Origin: Wyeomyia smithii
Lineage: Eukaryota > Arthropoda > Insecta > Diptera > Culicidae
NCBI RefSeq assembly: GCF_029784165.1
Contig: NC_073696.1
Location: 259,824,494 to 259,888,493 of the forward strand
Reading direction: 5' to 3'
Length of the DNA stretch: 64,000 nt
A model generated the notes under the pieces. That model saw only the letters and a program-made list of their open reading frames with translations, did not search any database and was not told where the DNA came from. The translations under genes were made by a program, and so were the position numbers. Below, in pieces: positions 34,840 to 44,570 of the stretch (the first letter of the stretch is position 1; every line of letters begins with the position of its first letter).

Positions 34840-36150
34840 TTTCTGGAGCTTAGATACTTTACGTCTCGCGGGAAGTTAGCTACAACGATTCACATCCACA
34901 AACCCGGTAAAGACCCTACCAGCGCTAAAAGCTATCGCCCCATCAGCCTATTATCAATTATCTCGAAGTTGTTCGAGAAGCAGATTCTCAGCCGTTTACT
35001 GGAGTTCGTAAGCCAGAATAACATATTCCTCCCAGAACAGTTTGGGTTTAGGCAGGGTCACTCCACGGTTTACCAATTTTGCAAAATATCTGCCATGGCA
35101 TTGCTGGACGTCGAAAAGGCGTTCGATAATGGCTGGCATGATGACCTGGTGTTCGAAAACACTCCCTCTGATACGTTTAACGTAAATACTGGGGTTCTAC
35201 AGGCAGTGGAGTAGCGTGACCGGGTGACGTCCGGGGCGGAAAATTTAGGTGTCACCCCTTTTCTTCTGGGTGTCACCCCCACCAGGTTACAGCGAAATCA
35301 TTTTGTTATCAAAAATTGTGAGAGAAGATTCGTTTCCAATTGCACTAAATCTACCCATTTTTGAAAATTGGTTGAGATTATACTGTTAGGAGCAAATTTA
35401 TATAATTTTCCAGGGTGAGGGTTTCATCGCGACCTCCACCTACCTAATTGATATTGAATCTCACGGATATCACCCTGTTGAAGGTGACACGTATGGAAAT
35501 TTCCCTCATGGGTGTCACCGCCCCCGCCGCCTCCACCACGCTACGCCAGTGTCTACAGGGTAGCCTTTTTAGTCCTATCCTGCTCAACATCTTTACCTCA
35601 GACGCTCCCCCCCCCCTCCGGGTGGCAGCATCTTGTCTATGTTCGCAGACGATACTGCCATTATCTACTAGGGTTAAGTGATTAGAGCTCTGACGCGTAG
35701 ACTACCGGAAAGCCTACATGTTCTGCCCGACTATTTCATCAGCTGGAAGATCTGCATCAATGCAGCTAAGACGCAGGCTATTATATTCCCGCACTCGAAT
35801 TTAACTAGACTTTTCGACTTGTCCACCTCGGTAACACTCTCATCGAAACTCCCTGGACCGAAAGCTCCTATTTCTTTCACACGTAGAGAAAACAGTTACC
35901 AAGTGCAACATTTTCATCAAATTCCTCTATCCTCTCATTAACAGAAAAACCACCCTTTCCCTAACCAACAAGCATACCGTTCACAAGAAAATAATTTTAC
36001 CGGTCATAGAGTACGCTTTACCTGTTTGGGAGGTTTACGCTAGAACCCACCATCTTAAACTCCAGACTGTCCATAATAAAAACTTGCGGATTCTAAGCAG
36101 CCATCGTCTGGCTGGTCTTCATGTGCTGGAGGAACGCAGAACAACATCCT
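34840..36150 (+). pseudogene. Jockey-clade non-LTR reverse transcriptase fragment
   Basis: Recognisable RT blocks occur in order with frameshifts: IHKPGKDPTSAKSYRPISLL (about 34900-34955), ISKLFEKQILSRLLEFV, LPEQFGFRQGHSTVYQ, ALLDVEKAFDNGWHDDLVF (35100-35155). Then, after a MITE at 35204-35551, come GSLFSPILLNIFTSD, the active-site block FADDTAIIY (about 35640-35668), and C-terminal segments KICINAAKTQAIIFPHSN and ILPVIEYALPVWEVYARTHH (to about 36060), ending near 36150. Endonuclease and ORF1 are missing. Stops and the insertion make it a 5'-truncated dead copy. Confidence 0.82.
35196..35559. mobile_element. hAT-like MITE inside the Jockey RT, TSD TCTACAGG
   Basis: The element proper is 35204-35551 (348 bp), ends CAGTGGAGTAGCGTG and CACGCTACGCCAGTG (13 of 15 when inverted). 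An exact 8-bp TSD TCTACAGG lies at 35196-35203 and 35552-35559. Removing it plus one TSD restores RT coding similarity across VNTGVLQ to GSLFSPIL. The interior carries GGTGTCACCCC motifs in both orientations. Ends resemble the hAT families at 13287 and 19580. Confidence 0.9.
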
Positions 36151-36673
36151 AACACTAGCACTGTCTGCTGTCGTGTTCACGCTACGTCATGTATTTCGAC
36201 ATCAGCCCCAGCGTTACTGCATGTGTCAAATGGGGAACTACAAAATATGTATGAGATTGCATAACAGCGCCCAGACGACGTTTTCGCGCGATGACTGTTA
36301 TTCTATTGAAAATTTGAAATGAACGTTTTTTGTGGCGATGGAGCTAGGTTCCAGTGTTACGTATGTTAGCCTGTGGTTTACGTGTCCTCAAATACAATTT
36401 GTACTAGTTTTGCGTATCTCTCAAAGTTAACCCTTGAATTTCCGGAGCAATTTATTATATTTTCGAAAAATTTTAATAACACTCTTCAAATAGAATGCAA
36501 ATATTTTATGGACAATCAATTCCACCCGAATTATTCCATAGGACTTTATATACTAGTAATTGTTTTATCGAATTTTCGAATTTATTTCATAAAGTCAATG
36601 AAAGAAATTTCATTAACAACCATAGGGGATCTCTTGAAATAAGTACAGATCCAGTACTTATTTTAAATATATA

Positions 36674-36776
36674 GGGTATCGAGCGTCTTGTCAGTGGTTT
36701 TCTTCGGCAGTTTTTCTGCAGCAATCTTATGCAAAAGGGGGCCGAAGAAAACCACTGACGAAGACGTTCGATAGCC
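36674..36776. repeat. Short fold-back hairpin
   Basis: Arms 36674-36708 and 36741-36776 are inverted copies (TATCGAGCGTCTTGTCAGTG... against the complement of the right arm) with three differences, around a 32-nt loop. Confidence 0.8.
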
Positions 36777-37152
36777 TACTTTTTAGTAGAATTTTATGAA
36801 GCAAGTTTTTTGGCAAATATTAAAATAATATTTACAGTTGAGTAGTTTTTAAGGTTTAAAATGAAAACTCAGCCACTTCCACCTTTTGACACATTCACTG
36901 GCAGGTTATTGCGTTAACTGATATATATTGAAATAAAATACCTTGTTTTAACATGCTTTGTTTTTTAGATAGGTAAGCAGCGTGACTAGCGTTACGAAAA
37001 CTACTACCTACTGAATCACCGAAATCCCCGGAGTCGCTTGCATTGCAAAGCGAACTTCAGATTTAGAACCTTCAAATTGTGAAATAGTGTTTGCGGAAGA
37101 TAAACAACTTTAACCGGCAGTAATTTGATTGCGACATTTATTACAATAGATC

Positions 37153-38025
37153 ATGTTCGAACGTTATCTGGCTGCCTTGGAGTATCCCGCAGAAGGAGGT
37201 ATCAACATAGATGGTAACTACAATATAATGTTTTAAATAAGTTTAAGAGGCATGCATTAGTTTTTCATTTCCAATCCCAGATCCGAAGGAATTCCGTAAC
37301 ATTATCCTGTGGTTAGAGGATCAGAAAATTCGCCATTACACAATCGAAGATCGGGCCAACCTTAGGAAAACAAACTCGGCAGCCGAGTGGGATCCGGCCT
37401 ACGAAAAATACAAGCTAGATTTAAAGTTTCCCAGAAACTTGCAGTCCAAAGCCGAAGAGTTAACGTGGCTTTTTCTATATGCCATAAAACTCGAATATTC
37501 GGACAATGTCGATCGTTATCGACCGATGACCGCTGCCCGTAAGCTGGATGAGGAGAAAAAGGCCACAGCTGCACCGGAAATCAAATCCACAAATCCGTTC
37601 GACAATATCGATTGTAAGGTAGAAATGATTGTTGCGTTGATTAAAAGTAAATTTTTTTTTTCGAAATAGTCACCAGTAAGGATTTCGAGGAAGGCTCACG
37701 AAAGTTGGCGGAAAAGCTAGGAGTCGCGTATCATCCCGATCATTTAGTGTCGCTGAGGGCGTCTGGTCGCGTTATCTCTACCATGTTAAACAAGGATGTG
37801 CTGAAAGAACCGATTATCACGGGGAAACCGTTTCCAATTGACGAGGGTATCGGTATGGGGTACGAGAAAGACCCGGACTTGGAGAAGGCAGCCCGCATTC
37901 TGCGGTTGTTGCAGATTCAAAGTCTTCGGAAGCTGCAAACTGCTATCAATGAAACAATTGTTTCAGTGCAGAATATCACCGCAGATCCACGGACAGATAC
38001 TACTTTGGGTAAAGTAGGAAAGTAA
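37153..38025 (+). CDS. RTRAF: RTRAF-like protein (hCLE/C14orf166/CGI-99 family)
   Basis: Three exons: 37153-37213, 37281-37613 and 37670-38025. They join in frame through GT/AG introns of 67 and 56 nt to give 249 residues; human RTRAF is about 244. Family hallmarks: FRNIILWLEDQKIRHYTIED near residues 25-45, the LEYSDNVDRY segment near 95, and the C-terminal helix AARILRLLQIQSLRKLQTAI ending ITADPRTDTTLGKVGK. In animals RTRAF binds the tRNA-ligase complex (RTCB, DDX1, FAM98) and RNA polymerase II and shuttles between nucleus and cytoplasm; that role is family knowledge. The ATG is the first in frame and gives the conserved MF(E/R)R-type N-terminus. A poly(A) signal AATAAA lies at 38098-38103. 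It converges on the DMAC1-like gene. Nothing in the sequence suggests inactivation. Confidence 0.95.
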
Positions 38026-38097
38026 GGGGCATTTTCAAATTGATAAGAGCATGTGTTCCTGAGCATCTATTTCTAATTTATCACTGCAGTCATCAAC

Positions 38098-38118
38098 AAT
38101 AAAATCTATAACTTTATT
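38098..38118. terminator. Poly(A) signals of the converging RTRAF and DMAC1 genes
   Basis: AATAAA on the plus strand at 38098-38103, 73 bp past the RTRAF stop. AATAAA on the minus strand at 38113-38118, overlapping the DMAC1 stop codon (38117-38119). The two signals face each other within about 20 bp, so the transcripts probably overlap at their 3' ends. Confidence 0.55.
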
Positions 38119-38411
38119 AATCTTTTTCTGTAACTTTTGGTTTACTAAATGGATATACGCCTAGCAGTCGAGTAATTCCAATAGTACCAGCCACTAAGGA
38201 AGAGAATGATTGGTAATCTCTTGCTTTAACACTAAATTAACAAATGTTACTCACCAGCGGCTACTCCGTACATCGCAAATCTGTTGATGGTTTGTGGTCG
38301 TTTCTTCGCTTGAATCCAAACGTAGATGCCCATTCCTATCACGCCGGTGCCACTTACTATTCGACAGAGGAGGCAGTCCTTGTGACGCCCTGCGACTGCT
38401 GATTCAGTCAT
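38117..38411 (-). CDS. DMAC1: DMAC1/TMEM261-like complex I assembly protein
   Basis: ATG at 38409-38411; exon 1 38255-38411 and exon 2 38117-38217 encode 85 residues. Exon 1 has KDCLLCRIVSGTGVIGMGIY, the Cys-x-x-Cys plus first membrane helix typical of DUF4536/TMEM261 proteins, then a basic KKRPQ loop. Exon 2 gives a second hydrophobic helix, SLVAGTIGITRLLGVYPF. DMAC1 is a small inner-mitochondrial-membrane factor for the distal membrane arm of complex I (family knowledge). The implied intron (38218-38254, GTGAGT...AG) is only 37 nt, far below its neighbours. Without splicing the frame stops after GVAAGE and loses helix 2. The stop codon overlaps a minus-strand AATAAA. Confidence 0.78.
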
Positions 38412-38738
38412 AATGGCACTTTGATGGTTTATCGGAGTAATTCACTAAATATTTATTAAGCTACAAAAAATAGGTATGAAACATTCGCGTAGAATTTTGA
38501 AACTATCTGATCAAGGGGTTATTTACAGAGCCCGTCAGTATTTTTAGGTTTTCAATCAGTCGTCGTTCCGAACTCTCTTTATGTCCCTTTGCTAATTCAA
38601 TGGCAGTGTCCGTTCAACCCCACTTTCCAGCAGATGTTCTTTGTGAATGACGCCATACATGATAAACACAAAACTCGCTACGTTGCTAAAAAAATCATTG
38701 TGTAGATCAGCGTTACGTTTTTTTTGTACGGTTTGTTT

Positions 38739-39129
38739 TAAAGTACGCTACTAGATCAATCAAAGAAATAGTTATCGGTTTCCGTTGGGGCTCATTCAAA
38801 TAATACATAACCCTCTCAGGGGTGGGGGGGTATTCAGCGAAGCGTTACATTGCGTGTGGCAAACATGTAAAATTGCGTTACGTGGGGGTGGGTGGGTATT
38901 GAAAAATGCCAAATTACGCGTTATGTAATATTTGAATGGTTCCTTATACTCTACTAAATTTTTTGGAAATATATATTGAAATTCAGTCCGCAAATATATA
39001 TTTCGACTGTGACATACAGTCTTCCTCAGTGCTGAGAGTATAACGGAAACCGATAACTATTTCTTTGATTGATCTCAATCACTCTGCTAAGACGCTCGTT
39101 ATAGATTTTCTAAAGGTACGCCACTAGAT
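38739..39129. mobile_element. TIR element with perfect 34-bp arms, between DMAC1 and CYB5RL
   Basis: Arms 38753-38786 and 39042-39075 are identical inverted copies (AGATCAATCAAAGAAATAGT...). A direct repeat TAAAGTACGCTACTAGAT / TAAAGGTACGCCACTAGAT lies at 38739-38756 and 39111-39129. The interior includes the dispersed repeat at 38831-38943, also present at 34613. No ORF. Confidence 0.75.
38831..38943 (+). repeat. Dispersed repeat TATTCAGCGAAGCGTTAC...ATGGTTCC, copy 2
   Basis: Same orientation and boundaries as 34613-34738; 113 bp because of a short deletion near the CAAACATGTG segment. Confidence 0.75.
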
Positions 39130-39604
39130 AATGGTCAAAATCGCGAGTTTGTAACTTTACTTATTGGATTCAGGTTTGTATCGTAGAAATAATAGTTAAA
39201 GAAAACATGTCGCTATGAGATGCTACTTGTTTGGAAACAAGCAATATATCTATTTATATATAGATAAATCTGATTTTTCATTAATCAATTTTCCCTCTTT
39301 TAGATTGTCTAGATTTCAGAAATGGCCCCTTACCCTGAAGCCTATAGGAAATGTATTACCGTTATTTCAAAATAAAGAAATGAGGTGAATAAAATATATA
39401 ATTTTCATCCGTTGTAACAAGCTCATGAAAGCGGAACTGTAAATTGTAAAATACAAATCATATGCATTTTTCTTCGGGACATGGATAATGAGAAAGAGTG
39501 ATGTTCAGAATATTTCGCCTAAAAACAAATAAAGTTACTTATATTAGAACGTGTCACTGGTAAATGGAACATTTTACTTCTGTAATCAGTGCGACAAGTG
39601 TACT

Positions 39605-40636
39605 ATGGATACGGAGAGTGAGTCTCCTGTGTGCTGTGGTTCCGGCTGTACAAATTGCATACTCGATCAAGAGAACCGAAAACGGAAAATACCGAGCAAC
39701 TTCGATGGACCGAATGTACTATCTACTGGACACTACCATCAATTCCGGTGCACCCACATCGAACCGGTAACAAACAGCACCTACCTGATGCGATTCCAGT
39801 TTGTTGCTTCGGAAGAAACTACTCAGGAGGTGAAACTTTTAATTCCCCCCGGCAGTCATTTGATGTTGCGTGTAGAGCGAAACTGGCGTAACACGCCTCG
39901 ACCTGTTAATGAATTATTTTCAAAATGGTGCGTTGAAACGTCTCGAGCTGATGCGCATCAAGCACGTGTTCATCGCCAGGTGAGGCCCACAATTGAAAAG
40001 TACGACAAAACTGAACGTGATTTGTATTTTAGTCGACCTTATACGCCAATCGTGGTCAATCAAACCGAACGGTCCTTTGATGTTCTGATAAAGTTCGAAA
40101 CTGGCGGAGAAATGTCCCAGTATCTGCTAACTTCTAACGTTGGTGACGTTCAGGAATGGAAAGGTGTTTATACTGGATTTTGTTGGACACGGAACCTGTT
40201 CAGCCATCTGATAGGTTTTGTACAGGGCGTTGGTTTAGCTCCGGTTTATTCCATAATGAAAAGCATTCTGCAGGACGAGGAAGATTATACTAGACTTTGC
40301 TTATGCTCGTGTTTTTCGGACATTAGCGGGATTATATTGAGAGACGACCTGTACAGCATGACGAAGTTTTGGAATTTTGAATCTAAAATATACCTCTCCC
40401 GGGAGTCTTGCACCTGTGATGATGAATCCCGCCGAACCTGTTCGTGTTTGTCATCGAGAAAAAAATACAACGAGCAAATATTCAATCACAGATTGGAAAG
40501 TATCGACGTAGAAAATTTATTGCAAAAATTCGCTCCGAATTCGTTTCAGGTCCTAATCTGTGGAACCGAAGCTTTTGTGGCGTTTATAGAAACCTGTATT
40601 TCGAAGTTAAATGTAAGCAATTGGTATAAATTTTGA
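39605..40636 (+). CDS. CYB5RL: NADH-cytochrome b5 reductase-like protein
   Basis: Single-exon frame. ATG 39605 is the first in-frame Met after an upstream stop at 39545-39547, giving 343 residues (human CYB5RL 315). Residues 8-20 are the oxidoreductase-like Cys motif PVCCGSGCTNCILD. A ferredoxin-reductase-type FAD domain follows with the flavin-binding RPYTPI motif (about residue 145) and GGEMSQYL. The NADH domain has GVGLAPVYSIMKSI (about 210) and a C-terminal CGTEAFVAF in place of the usual CGPP. By family it transfers electrons from NADH via FAD; its physiological acceptor is not established. It has an insertion rich in charged residues before RPYTPI compared with the human protein. AATAAA follows the stop by 1 nt (40638-40643), and the gene converges on CCP6 with 37 bp between stop codons. 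Confidence 0.92.
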   Translation: MDTESESPVCCGSGCTNCILDQENRKRKIPSNFDGPNVLSTGHYHQFRCTHIEPVTNSTYLMRFQFVASEETTQEVKLLIPPGSHLMLRVERNWRNTPRPVNELFSKWCVETSRADAHQARVHRQVRPTIEKYDKTERDLYFSRPYTPIVVNQTERSFDVLIKFETGGEMSQYLLTSNVGDVQEWKGVYTGFCWTRNLFSHLIGFVQGVGLAPVYSIMKSILQDEEDYTRLCLCSCFSDISGIILRDDLYSMTKFWNFESKIYLSRESCTCDDESRRTCSCLSSRKKYNEQIFNHRLESIDVENLLQKFAPNSFQVLICGTEAFVAFIETCISKLNVSNWYKF

Positions 40637-40673
40637 CAATAAAAAACGAGTTTTAAAAATTGAGTTTCTTAGA

Positions 40674-42607
40674 TTACGCTTTTCTTGAGCTCGAGGCTTT
40701 GACCGTGTGGCGCCGAATTTTTTCCTTTTCCCTCTCGAACGATCGCCCGGAAGTTGCCGCTTCGAGGCCACCGCGGGTTAACTGATTGAAGTCTATTATG
40801 GTAAGGCAGGGTTTTGGCGGAACGTTCAGAATCTCAATTGGAGGCATCTTATGTTCGACGGTTGTTTTCGGTTTGGATGTAACCTTGAATCGATAGTCGC
40901 TACTGAAATCCAGATTGCTAAAGCGAGCCGCCTGGATGCTGGATAGCGAATACTGATCCGGTGGCCCAGGGGGCCGCATACGAAAACCTCCGTAGGTAGA
41001 GTACATGTACCGAATGGGCGATCCCTCTGGAGAGCTTGAACTATCGTAACAGATCGAAAGATCTGTGTAGCTTATGGGGGCATAAGTGCGAACCGTTTTT
41101 GGGCGCGTGCGCACTTCACTTCGCGTCCTCGAACGAGTTCTAGATCGATGCGTACGAGGTCTTCCCTTGCGAGTTCGCAGCTCGTCTACTGGCGGAATTG
41201 GGAGGATGTTCGTAAAGCGATAGTACTCTAGGAACGTTCGTGCCAAGTTCCGCCCGATTCGCATATCTGTAAATAAAAAGTAAAGTTTAGCTGCCACACC
41301 ATTAAACTTGAATAACTTACATCCATCTTCGGTATACTGCGTTAGAATATTTGTACCATTCAAATAGTACCCGCACATGGACACCTCTAGTGTGTAGGTG
41401 TTGACGTTATCGCTAAGCGCATCAACGAAAAATCGTCTTGCCGTCCCGGACTTTCGGTCGTCTGCGTTGAACATCATATGCTCCTGGCAAAAATCCTCGC
41501 ATTTGGAAGCGAACAGTTTAGGAAACACCAGGTGCCTCTCATATCGGTAGACATTGTCGTACGTGCTGCCATAGATGAATGTTCCCGTTAATGTAGAATG
41601 AGCATGAATATCGATCACAAAATCTACCTGATAACACTGAAGAAAAATTAAAGTTAGACGAGAAATGAAGGTATTGTTTAACTTACACTAGAATTATCAT
41701 ACTCCTTCAACATCTTCATGGCAGCCGCCAGTGTCGGGTGTGTGTATTGAGATAATTTGTTCCAGGTTCGGTTCAAATCGTGTCCAATAACGTTACATCG
41801 ATTATTTCCAAGGAAGACTCCGTCTGGATTGAGCATTGGAATGATTTTGAACACTACATTCTCCCGCAATGCCTTCGAAATGGGTTGATTAGCCGCTGCA
41901 AGATATTCGATAAGACCTTGCACAACGTACGAAGCGGGAGACTCGCCCGGGTGTATCCTTGCCAGTATAACAACCATGTGGATCAGGTTTTTCTGATCGA
42001 CTTTTTCTGGTTTTTTCACGTCATCGAACGTGATGAGCTCCAGTTTGCGATTTTGCTGTAAGTTATAGGAGAAACTTAAAATTAAGTTGTCAATTATCAT
42101 CTGAAAACCTCACAATAGTCATTCCGAGTGTGGCCCGCTCGAAAGATTCGGGGAACTTCGTTTCCAGCGCATTCAGGTAGGCTTGCAGCTTCGAGTAGGA
42201 ATACGGAAACGTTAGCGCAAACTGGTACACTTCGTCTTCCTTGTCGAATCCGAACGCGAAGCTCAGCACGTAGTGATTCTGGTGGACAGCCGACTTATAG
42301 TAGAAAACTTCACACCGCGGGAGTCGTTGCCATTTGGGTCGGCTGGACGATTTCACTAGTGGCGTCATACCGTCCTTGAACAGGCTGCGGCTCTTGTTGA
42401 TGTTAACGATGTTGAAAATCACCCGCTGGTCCTGTTTGACGTTGTCTACGGTGAAGTTGAACCAGAACCGGTACCTCGGGTTGCAGGTGTCCGGCCGCAG
42501 AAACAAATCGTACTCAAACTCACCCACCAGGTCCACCCGGCCCAGGTTGCCGGTTTCGAAGGCAGCATCGAAGCACAGGTGACCACGTTTCGCTTTGCCG
42601 CTGTGGC
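40674..42607 (-). CDS. AGBL4: Cytosolic carboxypeptidase 6-like (AGBL4/CCP6, M14 family)
   Basis: Exons on the minus strand: 42114-42607, 41687-42055, 41321-41636 and 40674-41266, separated by GT/AG introns of 58, 50 and 54 nt. With the upstream exon at 61902-61967 they encode about 611 residues, N-terminus open. The N-domain reads FDAAFETGNLGRVD and LRPDTCNPRYRFWFNF. Zinc ligands are His and Glu in HPGESPAS and His in IDIHAHS. The substrate-binding block is LNPDGVFLGNNRCNVIGHDL; the catalytic Glu is in YTLEVSMCGY. CCP6 enzymes trim Glu from polyglutamate side chains or C-termini, typically on tubulin (family knowledge). After YMRIGRNLARTFLEYYRF a long Arg/Thr-rich and Ser-rich tail follows, which is not conserved. 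All catalytic residues are present. Confidence 0.95.
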
Positions 42608-43407
42608 CTGCAAAAACAAGGGTCACAGTATGATTATTCCTCTTAAAGCAAACAGGTATGTTTTAACACACACCACGTTTTATTTGTATTTTTGTCCAAT
42701 TTGATTAGGAGTCTAAAATAAATCAGGTAATGGAAATATTTCTTGTTTCTAGGAACGTTATTGAACATGCTCGCGAGTGTGGCTGATGCTTATTTACCGC
42801 GCTAAGAGAAGCTCTATCACCATCCCCGCAGTTAAGACCACCTTAAAGCATTGTAAAAAAAAAAACAAAAATTTTCTTTGAACAACATAATTAGGTGTCG
42901 TTCTCTCCCTCTTTCATAAAACGTTTTTTTACTCTCTGATCCCGTTTTTCTTTTCTCTCTTTTTCCTTTTCTTCCAATTTTTATTTTTTCCGTTTTGTCT
43001 GGTTTGTTCTCTCTTCTTTACTTGGTCGCTTACCCTTCACGGAGGAAAAACTAACTGGTTTGTTTTCAACATATTTTTGGTTGATGTATGAACGAAAAAA
43101 AAATGTTGCTTCAAATTAGGATTGTATGATTACAAATTATTATTCTAGTTTGAAACTAATCTAATCAGCCGTTTCAAATTAAGTGCACAGTTTTTGTTGA
43201 ATCGATATAGAATGTTTATTGTTATTACCTAAGAATTTGTTTATTTTGAATTGAAATTAATTTTGATACAACAATAAAACGGTGTTTTTCAATCTGTTGT
43301 AAATAATATCTTTTTTCAGATTAAAACAAACCGTCATTGTTGTTTGTTTTCATTTGGCTTTGTAAGTTACCGATACTAAAATACTCGATATCTTGAAAAA
43401 AAAAAAA

Positions 43408-43724
43408 ACACAGGAGGGTTGTGGGCAAAGCCACGACCGCAAGGTTGAAGTAGAATACTTTTACAAGAAAGATAACCCGACTGCTTGCGTGTCAGTCATT
43501 TTGAAATCGGATTTGTTTCGTATATACCGCTTGTTAAGCACAGTATCAACAAATCGTAATAAACATCACACTCCTGTGCATTTGCAGCAGCATCAAACCT
43601 TAGTTGCAGTTTATTAATAACCATTCATTATGCTCTTCTAAAAACATTTAGTAGCCCTAAAAAAGCCGATTGCTGCAATTGCAATTTTCATTCAATTATT
43701 GCATAAATGCTTCATGGTCAGATA
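43408..43724 (-). repeat. Repeat module with stem-loop and AATAAA, copy 1
   Basis: 43408-43464 (AAAGCCACGACCGCAAGGTT core) recurs at 54159-54214. 43498-43724 recurs in direct orientation at 44258-44484. On the minus strand the latter carries a short inverted repeat at about 43653-43670 and then TTAATAAACTGCAACT, a possible poly(A) signal. Confidence 0.7.
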
Positions 43725-43750
43725 GCGTGCGATATCCGCTCTGACATAAT

Positions 43751-43844
43751 AAATTTTTCGAACATTGTGGAATGATATAACTGGAAAAACAGGTGTGGCT
43801 AAATTATTTCCAGTTATACCATTCTACAACGTTCGAAAAATTTT
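43751..43844. repeat. Hairpin with arms of about 37 bp
   Basis: AAATTTTTCGAACATTGTGG...ACTGGAAA at 43751-43787 pairs with its complement at 43806-43844 (about four mismatches), leaving an 18-nt loop. Confidence 0.8.
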
Positions 43845-44257
43845 ATTTCGTATGTCGTAATACTCATGTACGAAAAATACATCTCATTCATTCTGGACCC
43901 GCCTTTATTTTCAGTTCCTACAGCTTCAGTTTCGTAAGACGGATGTACAAAAACGATTTCTTGTGGACATTCTGTCGAGCCGGACCGATAGAGCTCTCAT
44001 TAGGGCAACAAAATAATATGTATTGCGTCGCGTTGTGCGGCTTGGAAGTAAAAAATGTTTCCGTCCCCGTGTCGCATGGAAGCAAATTGTTGCGTGTTTG
44101 ATATTGCCGATGGTAGACATGAGTATGAAGGTCGAAATTCTGCTGTGATGTCTTACCATAACCGTCATATTCAAGGCGTTACATCCTTGTTAATAAAGTG
44201 TTGTGAATTTTTTTAAACAGACTCAGCATCGTGAGCAGAACGTGCCGAACTTTTCTG

Positions 44258-44484
44258 TTTGAAATCGGATTTGTTTCGTATATAACGCTTGTTATGCACA
44301 GTATTAACAAATCGTAATATACATCACACTGCCATGCATTTGCAGCAGCATCAAACCGCAGTTGCAGTTTATTAATAACCATTAATTATGCTCTTCCAAA
44401 AACATTTAGTAGCCTTGAAAAAGGCCGATTGCTGCAATTACAATTTTCATTCAATTATTGCATATATGCTTCATGGTCAGATAT
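44258..44484 (-). repeat. Repeat module with stem-loop and AATAAA, copy 2
   Basis: Direct copy of 43498-43724. On the minus strand GGCCTTTTTCAAGGCT (44411-44426) is a 6-bp stem with a 4-nt TTTC loop, followed about 45 nt later by AATAAA. The size and loop resemble the histone mRNA 3' stem-loop, although no histone coding sequence is present. Confidence 0.6.
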
Positions 44485-44570
44485 ACCCGCTACAACTGCT
44501 ACGCTATTCGTAGCCATGCCACAGTTGTGGCCGCTATACGCTGCTATTAGTATCCGCTATCCCTGCATCA

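Larger units (their letters stand above)
34512..36376. repeat. Inverted-repeat pair enclosing a LINE fragment
   Basis: The 56-bp segment 34512-34567 (CCACAGACTAACAGACGTAA, ACCTAGCTCCA, CACAAAAAACG) recurs inverted at 36321-36376 with few mismatches. The 1.75 kb between them carries the Jockey-clade RT relic. Either the pair is the TIR of one element that captured LINE DNA, or it is two MITE copies in opposite orientation. Confidence 0.7.

Noticed and set aside
39551..39604. Earlier start for CYB5RL
   Set aside because: That position is GTG; the first in-frame ATG after the upstream stop is 39605.
41780..42582. Plus-strand frames opposite CCP6
   Set aside because: Shadows of the conserved minus-strand carboxypeptidase exons.
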